Source: Alphaproteobacteria bacterium (GTDB lineage: Bacteria; Pseudomonadota; Alphaproteobacteria; Micropepsales; Micropepsaceae). From it: 64,000 nucleotides of DNA. The notes beneath the pieces are model-generated. The model searched no databases. It was not told where the DNA came from and worked only from the letters and a program-made list of their open reading frames with translations. The stretch covers positions 62,001 to 126,000 of the forward strand of contig CANJIS010000002.1 of assembly GCA_947474565.1 (NCBI GenBank), given 5' to 3'. The position numbers and the translations under genes were made by a program. Each line of letters starts with the position of its first letter. Positions within the stretch are counted from its first letter, which is position 1. Shown here piece after piece: positions 26,932-36,315 of the stretch.

Positions 26932-28374
26932 ATGCTCGGCTACTTCCTTTCCTCCTGCCTCGCCCTCATTCTGATCGCAGTCAGCATGCTGTCGGTCCAG
27001 CTGGTGGTGCTGGCCTGGGTGCGCCTTTTCCGCACCGCCCCCCCGGTGCCGTTGGCGCAGCTTTCCGATTCCGATCTGCCACATGTCCTGGTGCAATTGC
27101 CGGTCTGCAATGAAGGTTATCTGGCGCTGCGCGTTGCGGCCGCCGCCTCTGCGCTGGACTGGCCACGCAACCGCCTCACCATCCAGATTCTAGACGACGG
27201 CACGGAGGAAAATCACGCCGCGCTGGCCGCCGGCCTGGTGGGCCTGGCCCCGGAAGGCGTCAATCTTCAACTGCTGCGCCGCGGCGACCGCAAGGGCTTC
27301 AAGGCGGGCAATTTGGCTTTTGGCCTGTCGCATTGCGATGCCCCCTATGTCGCAATCTTTGATGCCGATTTTGTCCCGTCACCCGATTTCCTGCGCCGCA
27401 CCGTGCCGGCGCTGATCGCCGACAATGGTCTGGCCTTTGTGCAGGCGCGCTGGGGTCACAACAATCGCAATCTGAATTGGCTGACGCGCGTGCAGGGCCT
27501 GTTGCTGGATTCGCATTTCGCGGTCGAGCAGGAAGCACGCTTCCGCGCCGGACTGCCGCTGAGCTTCAACGGCAGCGCCGGCGTATGGTCGCGCACCGCA
27601 ATTGAAGAAGCCGGCGGCTGGATTGGCGACACGCTGACGGAAGACCTGGATCTTTCCATGCGCTGCGCGATGAAGGGCTGGCGCGGCGCCATGGTGTCCG
27701 ACGTGGTGGTGCCCGGTGAGCTGCCGCCGACCGCTGCCGCCTGGCGCGCACAACAGGCGCGTTGGACCAAAGGTCATGCGCAATGCGCACGCAAATTGCT
27801 GCCGCTGGTATGGAAGAGTGTGTTGCCGGCTCACCACAAGTTGGCGATGACCATGCAGATGTGCCAATTCGCTTTCTACACGTTGGCCTTCGCCAGTGCG
27901 GCCATCTCGCTTTTCATGATGTCGGTTGGGCTTCCGCCCTATCCCGCCGTCGCGATCCTAGGTCTGATCGTGACCTTTCTGGGATTGTCCTGCTCGGTCG
28001 GTTATCTGTGGCTGGGCCAGCGCATGCTGGGCCAGGAAGAGGCGAAAAAACTTTATCGCGCGCTGGTGCTGGCGGTGGTGTTTCCGTCCGGCCTGATCCT
28101 AGCCAACACCCGCGCCACCTTCGAAGCCTTCTTCAGCACCCGAATGGATTTTACCCGCACCCTGCGCGCTGGCGAGCTTAATGTTGGCGGCTGGCGCGGT
28201 GCGCCCGAACTGATGGTGGGAGTTTTCGTCGCGAGCGTCGCACTGGCGGAATCCGCCAACTGGAGCGCCTTGTTCTTTGTCTTTGCCGTCTCGGGCCTGG
28301 TTTCCATCGGCGCCATGGGCATGGTTTCGGGCCTGGGCGAGCCGGTGCGGCAGCGCATTACGCCGGGCGAGTAG
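26932..28374 (+). CDS. Processive GT2 glycosyltransferase (cellulose/mannan synthase-like)
   Basis: This 480-residue membrane glycosyltransferase starts with a transmembrane segment (about residues 5-28). The GT-A domain has VCNEGYLALRVA, IQILDDGTE, the metal motif FDADFVPSPDFL, TEDLDLSMRC and the processivity motif QQARWTKGHAQ. Three or more C-terminal membrane helices follow. The D, DxD, TED and QxxRW set is that of processive beta-glycan synthases; the sequence looks closer to CslA/mannan-type enzymes than to BcsA, since no PilZ domain is present. No export or regulator genes adjoin it, so the polymer is unknown. Confidence 0.88.
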   Translation: MLGYFLSSCLALILIAVSMLSVQLVVLAWVRLFRTAPPVPLAQLSDSDLPHVLVQLPVCNEGYLALRVAAAASALDWPRNRLTIQILDDGTEENHAALAAGLVGLAPEGVNLQLLRRGDRKGFKAGNLAFGLSHCDAPYVAIFDADFVPSPDFLRRTVPALIADNGLAFVQARWGHNNRNLNWLTRVQGLLLDSHFAVEQEARFRAGLPLSFNGSAGVWSRTAIEEAGGWIGDTLTEDLDLSMRCAMKGWRGAMVSDVVVPGELPPTAAAWRAQQARWTKGHAQCARKLLPLVWKSVLPAHHKLAMTMQMCQFAFYTLAFASAAISLFMMSVGLPPYPAVAILGLIVTFLGLSCSVGYLWLGQRMLGQEEAKKLYRALVLAVVFPSGLILANTRATFEAFFSTRMDFTRTLRAGELNVGGWRGAPELMVGVFVASVALAESANWSALFFVFAVSGLVSIGAMGMVSGLGEPVRQRITPGE

Positions 28375-28549
28375 CAGCCTTTTCAGCAAGGCTAATTTCT
28401 CTTTACCAAAGAAACCCAAGCGCGCCGCCGCGCAAGCGGTGCAGCGTTATTTGATTAAAAGTCTAATGATTCAAATTTGAAGCAAAGGCCTAACGCCGCC
28501 TTTGTGGCCGCTGCCCTAATTTCCCAGCATGGGTTCTGGGTCTGGGGTC

Positions 28550-29556
28550 ATGCATAAAAAACTTTGGAGCGTTGCCGCTCTTATCGCTCCACTTCTGGCG
28601 GGTTGCGCGTCAAGCTTCGACGACACTGATATCGCGTATAACGACAGCAAGCCTTCCTATGACGGCGTACTGCCACGCGAGACCGGAAAAAGCCGCATCG
28701 AAGAGAACGGCCAGTCGCCGCTGGAATGCGTGCCCTTTGCCCGCGATCATTCCGGCGTGCAGATTTTCGGCGACGCCTATACCTGGTGGGACCGGGCGGC
28801 CGCCAAGTATGAACGCAGCGAAAAACCGGAAAGCGGCGCGGTGATGGTGCTGGCCGGTTATGCCGGGCCGGACCGCGGCCATGTCGCGGTGGTGCAGAAG
28901 ATTATTTCCAGGCGCGAAATCCGCGTCGATCACGCCAATTGGCTGGATGACGGCGGGGTCTATATCAATGATCCAGTGGCGGATGTCAGTGCCGATAATG
29001 ACTGGAGCCAGGTGCGCGTCTTCAACATCCAGACCGGCGCCTGGGGCGGCAACGTCTATCCGGTGAAAGGCTTCATCTTGGCCCCGGGCGGAGCCGCGCC
29101 AGATGCCGATGCACCTGCGCCGGTATTGGCGACGCATGTTCAAAAGCCATGGCCCAAGCCACGCCCCTCGCGAGCCGTCGCGCCCAAGACCGCCGACCGC
29201 TGGAGCCGCATGATTTGACGCCGGACGATCGTGACTTGGAGCAATCACAGGATACGAACGCACCCGTGGCGGCACACGTGACGACACAGGGCCAAAAACC
29301 ATTGCCCAAGCCGCGCTCGGCAGCACCGCAAGCAACGCAGCCCTTGGGGCAGCATGACCTGACGCCGGAAGATATGGAGCTGGAACCCGAATCGCCGGCC
29401 AATACCGGCCCGGTGGCGATGGCCGAAACACCAAAAAAGCCTGGTAAACCGAGATTTTTGCCGGACCTGTGCAGCCCTGCGCCCCTGCCACTTGCGTTGG
29501 GAGGGCGGAGGCATATTGTCCGCGACCTTTCGCATTCGGCCGATCCCCGGCCATGA
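28550..29556 (+). pseudogene. CHAP-domain lipoprotein with repeat tail, frameshifted
   Basis: The first frame (28550-29218) codes for a lipoprotein (lipobox LLAGC) with a CHAP amidase/peptidase domain: the catalytic Cys in SPLECVPFARDHSG, His in RGHVAVVQ, and HANW. CHAP enzymes cut peptidoglycan cross-bridges or amide bonds. The tail in that frame stops after KTADRWSRMI. The next frame continues the same repeat unit (KPxPKPR, then PL-x-x-HDLTPxDxxLE), which recurs once more downstream. Adding one C near 29197 (GACC to GACCC) joins both frames and restores the repeat phase. The extended frame ends at 29556, though its last 30 residues look unlike the repeats. It may be a functional shorter protein or a sequence error. 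Confidence 0.7.
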
Positions 29557-29614
29557 GAGTTTTACTTGCTGAAATTCCCTTTCAGGCGCCATCACAAGTG
29601 ACCCGGCGAGCCGC

Positions 29615-31579
29615 GTGAACCCCGAGCAGCCTCTGCCGAGTTTGCAGCCTGATCCGCAGGCAGGCGCAATCGTGCAAGCGCCGCTGGCGGCCCCCGCCGA
29701 TGCCAACGATCCCGCCAATGACAAGCGCGGCATGTCCGGCCTGATGCTGGGCGCGCTGGGCGTGGTGTTCGGCGATATCGGCACCAGCCCGCTTTACGCC
29801 TTGCGCCAGACCGTGCTTGCCACCGAAGGCGGGCTGCCCAATCACGTGGCGGTGATGGGTTCGCTTTCCATGATCTTCTGGGCGCTGATCCTGGTGGTGA
29901 CGGTCAAGTATGTCCTGATCATCATGCGCGCCGACAATAACGGCGAAGGCGGCACCCTGGCGCTGGCGGCGCTGGCGCATCGTTCGGCGGGCCTGACGCG
30001 CAAAATGAAAACCGGCATCGGCATCGGTGCGATTGTCGGCCTGGCGCTGTTCTTCGGCGACGGCATGCTGACGCCTGCCATTACCGTGTTGTCGGCCGTG
30101 GAAGGCCTGACGGTGGAAACGCCGCGCTTTTCGGGGCTGGTGGTGCCGCTGGTGTTGGTGATCATGGCCGGGCTCTTTGCGATACAAAGCCGCGGCACCC
30201 ATCGGCTGGGGAAATTGTTCGGGCCGGTGATGTGCGTCTGGTTCCTGGCGCTGGCCTGGTTCGGGCTGGTCTCACTGATCCGCAATCCTGTGATCCTGAC
30301 GGCGGTCAATCCGCTCTATGCGGTGGAAATGTTCATCCATGCGCCCTGGGTGGCATTCGTCAGCCTGGGCGCGGTGGTGTTGGCGGTAACGGGCTGCGAA
30401 GCGCTGTACGCCGATATGGGCCATTTCGGAAAGAAGCCAATTCAATATGCCTGGCTGCTGGTGGCGCTGCCCTCTCTGATGCTGAATTATTTCGGCCAGG
30501 GCGCCGCTCTGTTGCGCCAGCCCAGCGACGCCGGCATCGCTTTTTTCTCGGTGATCCCGCATTGGGCGCATTACCCGATGGTGGCGCTGGCGACACTGGC
30601 CGCCATCATCGCCAGCCAGGCAGTGATCACCGGCGTCTTTTCCATGACCCAGCAGGCGGTGCAGCTGGGCCAGTTGCCGCGCATGGAGATACGCCACACC
30701 TCGGCGACCGATTACGGCCAGATCTATGTACCGCGCATGAACGCCTTCCTGGCGGTGGGCGTGGTGCTGATCGTGCTGATCTTCAAGTCTTCCGGCGCGC
30801 TGGCGGCGGCCTATGGCATCGCGGTGACCGGGGTCATGGTGATCGACACCATGAACGCCTCGCTGGTGGCGCGCCGGCAATGGCGCTGGAATCGGATGTT
30901 GGTGCTTGTCCTGTTCGGCGGCATGGGATTGAGCGACCTGATTTTCTTCACCTCCAACTCCCTCAAAATTCCCGAAGGCGGCTGGCTGCCGCTTCTGATC
31001 GCCGCCGCGGTGTTCATCGGCATGGATACCTGGCGGCGCGGGCGCCGGGTGCATCTGGAAAAAGTACGCTCCGAATCCCTGCCGCTGAATCTGTTCCTGG
31101 AGCGGGCCGACAAAACCGCCCTGCGGGTTGCGGGCCTGGGCGTGTTCCTGGCGTCGCGCATCGATGTGGTGCCCGGCGCGCTGCTGCACAATCTCAAGCA
31201 CAACAAGATCCTGCATGAGCGCGTGGTGATCGCCAATGTCGTGGTCCAGGACACGCCCCTGGTGCCGGCCGCCAAGCGCGTCGAAGTGGAGAAGCTGGGC
31301 AAGGGCTTTTACACCATGCGCATCCTGCATGGATTTTTCGAGACGCCGGATGTGCCGCGGGCGATGGAAGACGCCCGCCGTTTCGGCCTGGCGCTGGATA
31401 CCTCCACCGTGACCTTCTTCATCGGGCGCGAAACCGTGGTGCCCGATCCACAATCCGAACTGGGCCGCTGGCGCAACTGGATGTACCGCATCATGGCGAG
31501 TACCGCCTTGTCACCTGCCCGCTTTTACCGTTTACCGCCAAACCGCGTGGTCGAGCTTGGAACACAAACTACAATATAA
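29615..31579 (+). CDS. kup: Low-affinity potassium transport protein Kup
   Basis: This 654-residue K+/H+ symporter starts at a GTG. The first about 38 residues are a Pro/Ala-rich cytoplasmic leader. About 12 transmembrane helices follow, opened by the Kup signature LGALGVVFGDIGTSPLYALRQ, and continue with MRADNNGEGGTLALAAL and NAFLAVGVVLIVLIFKSSGALAAAYGIAVTG. The C-terminal cytoplasmic domain (from about residue 520) includes GALLHNLKHNKILHERVV and ends ALSPARFYRLPPNRVVELGTQTTI. Bacterial Kup proteins are typically about 620-650 residues, so the length is normal. Directly downstream lies a remnant of a second kup C-terminus. Confidence 0.96.
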   Translation: MNPEQPLPSLQPDPQAGAIVQAPLAAPADANDPANDKRGMSGLMLGALGVVFGDIGTSPLYALRQTVLATEGGLPNHVAVMGSLSMIFWALILVVTVKYVLIIMRADNNGEGGTLALAALAHRSAGLTRKMKTGIGIGAIVGLALFFGDGMLTPAITVLSAVEGLTVETPRFSGLVVPLVLVIMAGLFAIQSRGTHRLGKLFGPVMCVWFLALAWFGLVSLIRNPVILTAVNPLYAVEMFIHAPWVAFVSLGAVVLAVTGCEALYADMGHFGKKPIQYAWLLVALPSLMLNYFGQGAALLRQPSDAGIAFFSVIPHWAHYPMVALATLAAIIASQAVITGVFSMTQQAVQLGQLPRMEIRHTSATDYGQIYVPRMNAFLAVGVVLIVLIFKSSGALAAAYGIAVTGVMVIDTMNASLVARRQWRWNRMLVLVLFGGMGLSDLIFFTSNSLKIPEGGWLPLLIAAAVFIGMDTWRRGRRVHLEKVRSESLPLNLFLERADKTALRVAGLGVFLASRIDVVPGALLHNLKHNKILHERVVIANVVVQDTPLVPAAKRVEVEKLGKGFYTMRILHGFFETPDVPRAMEDARRFGLALDTSTVTFFIGRETVVPDPQSELGRWRNWMYRIMASTALSPARFYRLPPNRVVELGTQTTI

Positions 31580-31593
31580 AAAAATACCCGGGA

Positions 31594-32019
31594 GAAACGC
31601 CTCGGATTGCACCCAACGCCCTGCTGCACAGTTTGAAACACTACAAAGTTCTGCATGAGCGCATGGTGCTGGCGACCGTGACCGTGGCCGATACGCCTTT
31701 TGTGCCCATCGGCCGGCGGGTGACGGTGGAAAAGCTGGGCAAGGGCTTTTTCGCGGTGCGCTTTGTCTATGGCTTTTTTGAAAGCCCCGACATTCCCCAG
31801 GACTTCGCCTTGGCGCGGCCGCTGGGATTGGCGCTGGAGATGGATAGCGCCACCTTCTTTCTGGGGCGCGAAACTTTGGTGCCGGGGCAGAATCCCAGCC
31901 TGCCGCGCTGGCAGGTGGCGCTCTATATGTGGCTGGCGTCGAACGCGCTGTCGCCGGCGCGCTTCTATCACCTGCCGCCGGGGCGTGTGGTGGAGTTGGG
32001 AACGCAAGTCACGATTTAA
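31594..32019 (+). pseudogene. Remnant of a second kup gene (C-terminal cytoplasmic domain only)
   Basis: From about 31594 the sequence reads TPRIAPNALLHSLKHYKVLHERM and goes on for about 130 residues to ALSPARFYHLPPGRVVELGTQVTI. It aligns throughout with the last about 140 residues of the complete Kup just upstream, but is clearly diverged in both bases and residues. No membrane part precedes it: the 14 bases between the intact kup stop and this homology have no ATG. A TTG at 31633 could start a 128-residue product, but it has no obvious ribosome site. The simplest reading is a former tandem kup pair whose second copy lost its transmembrane part. A stand-alone regulatory domain is a less likely alternative. 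Confidence 0.85.
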
Positions 32020-33194
32020 TCGAGCGCGAAAACCAGCGACTTTAAATAAGCGCTTTCCGGCAGCATGGGATGCACCGGGTGATCGGGGCCGGCCCCTGCA
32101 GCACGGATCAGGCTGGCTTTGCGCCCGGTGCGCAAAATTCCCGCCCCGCATTCAGACGCGAAGCGGTCGGCCGGAATATTGTGGGAGCAGGAGGCGAGCA
32201 ACAGCATGCCGCCCTTTGCCGTGACCGCAGCCCCCAGCCGCGCCAGCTTGCGATAGGCTTTGGCGCCCGGCTCAAGGTCCTTTTTGGATTTCACAAAGGG
32301 CGGCGGGTCGGCCACCACAATGTCGAAGACTTCTTTTTGTGCTGATAGACGCTCCAGCTCTTCAAACACATCGCCTTTGACGGCGCGGATGCTCGCCTTG
32401 TTGGCGGCGGCGCTTTCTTCCACCAGCGTCAAGGCGGGGGCAGAACTATCCACGCACATGACTTCGGACGCGCCCGCCCTGGCGGCCAGGATGCCGAAGC
32501 CGCCGGTATAAGAGTAAGCGTCCAGGACCGACTTGCCCTTGGCCAGGCCGGCGATGAAAGCGCGATTGTCACGCTGGTCATAATACCAGCCGGTCTTCTG
32601 GCCCTGGCCCAGATCGGCGAAATAGCGGGCGCCGTTTTCTTCCACCGCGATGCGGCCCATGGCGCCTTTTTCGGCGCGGACATAAAGCTCAAGCCCTTCC
32701 AGACTGCGAGCGGGCGCGTCGTTGCGTAGAACTATGCTTTGCGGTGAAAGCACAGTCTCCAGCGCCATGGTCAGCGGCGTGAGCAGGCTTTCCATGCCGG
32801 CAGTGGTGATCTGCAGCACCAGGGTTTCACCGAAGCGGTCAATGGTGAGACCGGGAAGGCCGTCGCCTTCGGCATGCACCAGCCGGTAGAACGGCTTGTC
32901 ATAAAGCGTCTGGCGCAGCTTGAGGGCGCGGGTGAGATGCTGGGTGAAGAACGCGGCATCTACGGCTGAGCCGCATTCCCGCGACAGCAGCCGGACCGCG
33001 ATCAGGCTTTTGGGATTGAAGTAGCCGGTACCAAAATCCTGGCCGTCATCACCTTTCACGTCCACCAACTGGCCGGGGGTCAACGCCTTGGCGGCGGCGT
33101 CCATCGCCACCTCGTTGGAAAAGATCCAGGGGGCGCCGGCGCGGGCCTTGCGGCCTTCCCGGGGTTTGAGGGCGATGATGGGGCGTTTTTTCAT
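32016..33194 (-). CDS. Class I SAM-dependent rRNA methyltransferase, RlmI-like
   Basis: This 392-residue protein has an N-terminal PUA domain (about residues 5-85, GAPWIFSNEV) and a Rossmann methyltransferase domain. The latter includes VLDAYSYTGGFGILAARAGASEV (motif I), VADPPPFVKSKKDLE (the catalytic Asp-Pro-Pro motif IV) and LLLASCSHNI. This matches RlmI (23S rRNA m5C1962 methyltransferase) and its paralogs. The motif VI cysteine is present in SCSHN. The stop overlaps the kup remnant by 4 bases in convergent orientation. The target base is inferred from the family. Confidence 0.9.
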   Translation of the reverse strand: MKKRPIIALKPREGRKARAGAPWIFSNEVAMDAAAKALTPGQLVDVKGDDGQDFGTGYFNPKSLIAVRLLSRECGSAVDAAFFTQHLTRALKLRQTLYDKPFYRLVHAEGDGLPGLTIDRFGETLVLQITTAGMESLLTPLTMALETVLSPQSIVLRNDAPARSLEGLELYVRAEKGAMGRIAVEENGARYFADLGQGQKTGWYYDQRDNRAFIAGLAKGKSVLDAYSYTGGFGILAARAGASEVMCVDSSAPALTLVEESAAANKASIRAVKGDVFEELERLSAQKEVFDIVVADPPPFVKSKKDLEPGAKAYRKLARLGAAVTAKGGMLLLASCSHNIPADRFASECGAGILRTGRKASLIRAAGAGPDHPVHPMLPESAYLKSLVFALD

Positions 33195-33232
33195 GGGCTG
33201 GCGTTAGCACGCCCGGGGAAAAATTGCGCCGT

Positions 33233-33403
33233 TCAATGTCCGGTGGAGCGGTCCGAAGGCTGGGGCGCCGGGGCCGGCGTTGGCGCGGGCGGCAGCGGGT
33301 CATACACCACCGTCACGCCCACGCTCATGGTGGCGTGCGCGGTATCGGCAAAAGCCGGTGTGGCGCTGAACAAGACCAGCGCTGCAAGGATCAAACGCGA
33401 CAT
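33233..33403 (-). CDS. Small exported proline-rich protein
   Basis: Starting at ATG 33403 this 56-residue protein has a textbook signal peptide (MSRLILAALVLFSATPAFA, cleaved before DTAHA). The mature peptide is about 37 residues: a beta-prone stretch TMSVGVTVVYDP, then PLPPAPTPAPAPQP. A longer start at 33454 would add 17 residues before the signal and is unlikely. No family is recognised. The beta stretch is reminiscent of the start of spore-coat/pilus-like secreted domains, which is only an impression. Confidence 0.6.
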   Translation of the reverse strand: MSRLILAALVLFSATPAFADTAHATMSVGVTVVYDPLPPAPTPAPAPQPSDRSTGH

Positions 33404-33649
33404 CAAAAATGCCCTTCGACAACGGGCGGCTTCTAGGCAGGACGATAATTTCAAACAAGCGAAACCTTTATAAGCTTTTGAATTAAATGGTAAATATCAG
33501 CCTTGGCCGCGGCTTTCCGGACTACGTAAGGCGTTGGTTTGCCGCACGGGCGGGAGAAGTTCCGCAATCGCAGCCGCCCGCGAAAGCGCGAGCTTCCTTG
33601 TCTTGAACCCGGGCCGCGCTTTAGATGCGCGGCAAACAGGGAGACACGC

Positions 33650-33946
33650 ATGGCCATCGACGGCAATTGGGAAATCACCATCAATTCGCCCATGGGCGCG
33701 CAAAAGGCCAAGCTGGAATTGCAGAGCAGCGGCGGCGACCTGACCGGCACCCAGCATGCCCAGGGCTCCTCTCAGCCCTTGGCCAACGGCAAGGTGGACG
33801 GCAACAATGTGAGCTGGTCGGCCAACATCACTTCGCCCATGCCCATGACCCTGGAATTCAGCGGCGCCGTCGAAGGCGATGCGATCAAGGGCAGCGTCAA
33901 GGCCGGCGCTTTCGGATCGTTTCCCTTCGCGGGCGCGCGGGTCTAA
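33650..33946 (+). CDS. Small beta-rich protein, function unknown
   Basis: This 98-residue cytoplasmic protein reads as alternating beta-strands (GNWEITINSPMG, KLELQSSGGDLTG, NVSWSANITSPMPMTLEFSG, IKGSVKAGAFGSFPFAG), like a small calycin/lipocalin-type barrel. There is no signal peptide and no cysteine. GGGAG-like bases precede the ATG at 33650. Similar short proteins occur in alphaproteobacteria and actinobacteria, but I know no tested function. It lies upstream of psd by about 80 bases. Confidence 0.65.
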   Translation: MAIDGNWEITINSPMGAQKAKLELQSSGGDLTGTQHAQGSSQPLANGKVDGNNVSWSANITSPMPMTLEFSGAVEGDAIKGSVKAGAFGSFPFAGARV

Positions 33947-34029
33947 AATAGACCACGTTATTGGGGGAGCGGCGGATTCCACGCCGCTCCTTCTTTTATT
34001 CAGGCCATCTTTTAATCAGGGAAGTGCGA

Positions 34030-34677
34030 ATGCCGATTCACAAGGAAGGTTGGCCATTTATCGCCCTCTTCGCGGGGATGAATCTGATCGCTTTCCTGAT
34101 CGCCTTCTGGCTGGGCATTTTGCTGTTGCCGCTCACCATCTGGTGCGTGGCGTTCTTCCGTGATCCCGAACGCGCCGCCCCCGATGCGCCCGGCCTGATC
34201 ATCTGCCCGGCCGACGGCAAGCTGTTGCCGCTGGTCGAAGCCGTGCCGCCGGAAGAATTGGGCCTGGGGCCAACCCCACGCACCCGGCTTTCCGTCTTCA
34301 TGAACGTATTCAATGTGCATGTGAACCGCAGCCCGGTGAGCGGCACGGTGATCGGAAAATCCTATCGTCCGGGAAAATTCTTCAACGCCTCGTTCGACAA
34401 GGCCAGTCTATTCAATGAGCGCATGTCGTTGCGCATAAGGCCGGCGGGTGAGAGCAGCGAAGCACGCGACCTGGCAGTGGTGCAGATCGCCGGCCTGCTG
34501 GCGCAGCGCATCGTCTGCGAAGTCGGCCCCGGCCAGGGGGTTGAGCGGGGCGGCCGTTTTGGCATTATCCGTTTTGGCAGCCGGGTTGACGTTTATCTTC
34601 CGCCGGGCTGCAGCGTTCTGGCGGCGCCCGGCACCATGGTGCGAGCGGGCGAAACCATTCTGGCGAGGTTCGGATGA
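34030..34677 (+). CDS. psd: Phosphatidylserine decarboxylase proenzyme, short type
   Basis: This 215-residue enzyme converts phosphatidylserine to phosphatidylethanolamine using a pyruvoyl group. An N-terminal hydrophobic segment (about residues 8-40) anchors it. Conserved parts are FFRDPERAAP, ICPADGKLLP, FMNVFNVHVNRSPVSG and NERMSLRI. The self-cleavage site is Gly183-Ser184 in IRFGSRVDVYLPPG, giving a short alpha chain of about 32 residues. I use the ATG at 34030; an earlier GTG-like start at 33961 lacks support. pssA overlaps its stop by 4 bases, so the two steps of PE synthesis are coupled. Confidence 0.96.
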   Translation: MPIHKEGWPFIALFAGMNLIAFLIAFWLGILLLPLTIWCVAFFRDPERAAPDAPGLIICPADGKLLPLVEAVPPEELGLGPTPRTRLSVFMNVFNVHVNRSPVSGTVIGKSYRPGKFFNASFDKASLFNERMSLRIRPAGESSEARDLAVVQIAGLLAQRIVCEVGPGQGVERGGRFGIIRFGSRVDVYLPPGCSVLAAPGTMVRAGETILARFG

Positions 34678-35600
34678 ATCTGGACGAAACGGCCAAGCCG
34701 AAAGCCCGTGGTACACGGCGCGCACGCGCCCGCCAGATGGTGGCGGACCGGCTGGAAAAGCTGGAAGACCTTTCCATCAGCAAGCTGGTGCCTTCGACCC
34801 TGACCTTGCTGGGATTGGCCAGCGGCGCCACCGCCATCCGCTTTGACTTGGCTGGCGACTGGACCCATGCGGTTGCCAGCGTGATCTGCGCCGCCATTTT
34901 CGACATGCTGGACGGACGTGCGGCGCGGCTGCTCGGCGCCGATACGCGCTTTGGCGCGCAGCTCGACAGCCTGGCCGATCTGGTGAGCTTCGGCATGGCG
35001 CCTGCCATCATCATATATAGCTGGAGCCTGTCGCAGATGGGCGTGGCAGGCTGGATCGCCGCGCTTATCTTTATCGCCGCCAGCGCCATTCGCTTGGCCC
35101 GTTTCAATGTTCAAAGCGTGCGCGACGAAGGCGCCACCAAGGCCGATCCGTATTTCACCGGCCTGCCCACGCCCGCTGCCGCTTGCGTGATGCTGTTGCC
35201 GCTGGTGCTGAGCTTCCAGCACCAGGGCGCTTGGGCCCCCGCCCTGCAATCGCCGGTGCTGATGCTGGTGGTCGTGGCGATTACGTCGGCGATGATGGTC
35301 AGCCGATTGCCCACCCCTTCAATCAAGCATATGCGCCTGTCGCGCGAACACCGCCTGGCCGCCGGTTTCTGTGGCGGCGTGCTGGCGATGCTGTTGATCG
35401 TATGGCCCTGGGCCACCCTGACCGGCGCGCTGTTGGTCTATATCGCCACCATTCCCGTGGCGATCTACAACCACCATCCCCGCACCAAGGCGTTTCGCGC
35501 CGCCCGCTCCACGCCGCTGAACGGCATCATTCTGGGCGGCCATGATCACATCATCGAAGTCGGCGTGGATGTCATTCCGGCCACCGACACCCATGAATAG
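34674..35600 (+). CDS. pssA: CDP-diacylglycerol-serine O-phosphatidyltransferase
   Basis: This 308-residue membrane enzyme joins CDP-diacylglycerol and serine. The CDP-alcohol phosphotransferase motif is exact: DMLDGRAARLLGADTRFGAQLDSLADLVSFG (Asp-Gly-x2-Ala-Arg-x8-Gly-x3-Asp-x3-Asp), spread near residues 80-110. About eight hydrophobic segments follow. The N-terminal about 45 residues are basic and cytosolic. It is translationally coupled to psd, and the ZIP transporter start overlaps its stop by 8 bases. Confidence 0.96.
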   Translation: MNLDETAKPKARGTRRARARQMVADRLEKLEDLSISKLVPSTLTLLGLASGATAIRFDLAGDWTHAVASVICAAIFDMLDGRAARLLGADTRFGAQLDSLADLVSFGMAPAIIIYSWSLSQMGVAGWIAALIFIAASAIRLARFNVQSVRDEGATKADPYFTGLPTPAAACVMLLPLVLSFQHQGAWAPALQSPVLMLVVVAITSAMMVSRLPTPSIKHMRLSREHRLAAGFCGGVLAMLLIVWPWATLTGALLVYIATIPVAIYNHHPRTKAFRAARSTPLNGIILGGHDHIIEVGVDVIPATDTHE

Positions 35601-36315
35601 CTCTCTGATCATGGGCATTGCCGTGCTTACTTGCGGCGCCACCATGCTGGGCGGATTGCTGGCGCTGACGCTTAAGCGCCAGGTCGCGCTGATGCTGGGC
35701 TTTTCCGCCGGCGCGGTTTTGGGCGTCGCGCTGTTCGACCTTCTGCCCGAAGCCTTGAGGCTGGGCGAAAATCATTTCGGCTGGAGCGCGATTGGTGCGG
35801 CGGCGGCGGCGGGCTTTCTGCTCTACGGCTTGTTCGACCGGCTGGTGACGCGCCACGACAAGCCGGGCTGCGGCCCCGATCCGGCGCTGGGTTTTATCGG
35901 CGCAGGAAGTTTCTCGTTCCATTCCATGCTGGATGGCTTTGGCATCGGCGTCGCGTTCCAGGTGAGCCATGAAGCGGGACTTGTGGTGGCCGCGGCGGTG
36001 CTGGCGCATGACTTCGCCGACGGTCTCAACACCGTCAATGTGGTGGTGAAGAATGGCGGCTCCAAAGCGCAAGCATTGCGCTGGCTGTTGACCGATGCCC
36101 TGGCGCCCCTGGTCGGCGCGGGCTTGAGCCTGTTCGTGTCCCTGCCCCCCGATATGCTGGCTTTGCTGCTGGCGGGCATTGCCGGATTTTTCCTTTATAT
36201 CGGCGGGCTTGATCTGCTGCCTGAGAGCCAGCGCGCCGGGCCGCGCTGGGCCAGTGGCGCGGCCACGCTTCTGGGCGCGGCGTTTTTGTTTGCCGTGGTG
36301 CAGTTGGCCGGCTGA
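35593..36315 (+). CDS. ZIP family metal transporter
   Basis: This 240-residue inner membrane protein has about eight transmembrane helices. The metal-binding motifs are in the middle: SFSFHSMLDGFGIGVAF (His-x3-Asp-Gly) and AVLAHDFADGLNTVNVV (His-Asp-Phe-x-Asp-Gly), the helix IV/V pair of ZIP proteins that line the path for Zn2+ or Fe2+. The start ATG at 35593 overlaps pssA, so it is the third gene of psd-pssA-zip. A long His-rich cytosolic loop, common in eukaryotic ZIPs, is absent. Which metal it carries is not shown by the sequence. Confidence 0.88.
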   Translation: MNSSLIMGIAVLTCGATMLGGLLALTLKRQVALMLGFSAGAVLGVALFDLLPEALRLGENHFGWSAIGAAAAAGFLLYGLFDRLVTRHDKPGCGPDPALGFIGAGSFSFHSMLDGFGIGVAFQVSHEAGLVVAAAVLAHDFADGLNTVNVVVKNGGSKAQALRWLLTDALAPLVGAGLSLFVSLPPDMLALLLAGIAGFFLYIGGLDLLPESQRAGPRWASGAATLLGAAFLFAVVQLAG

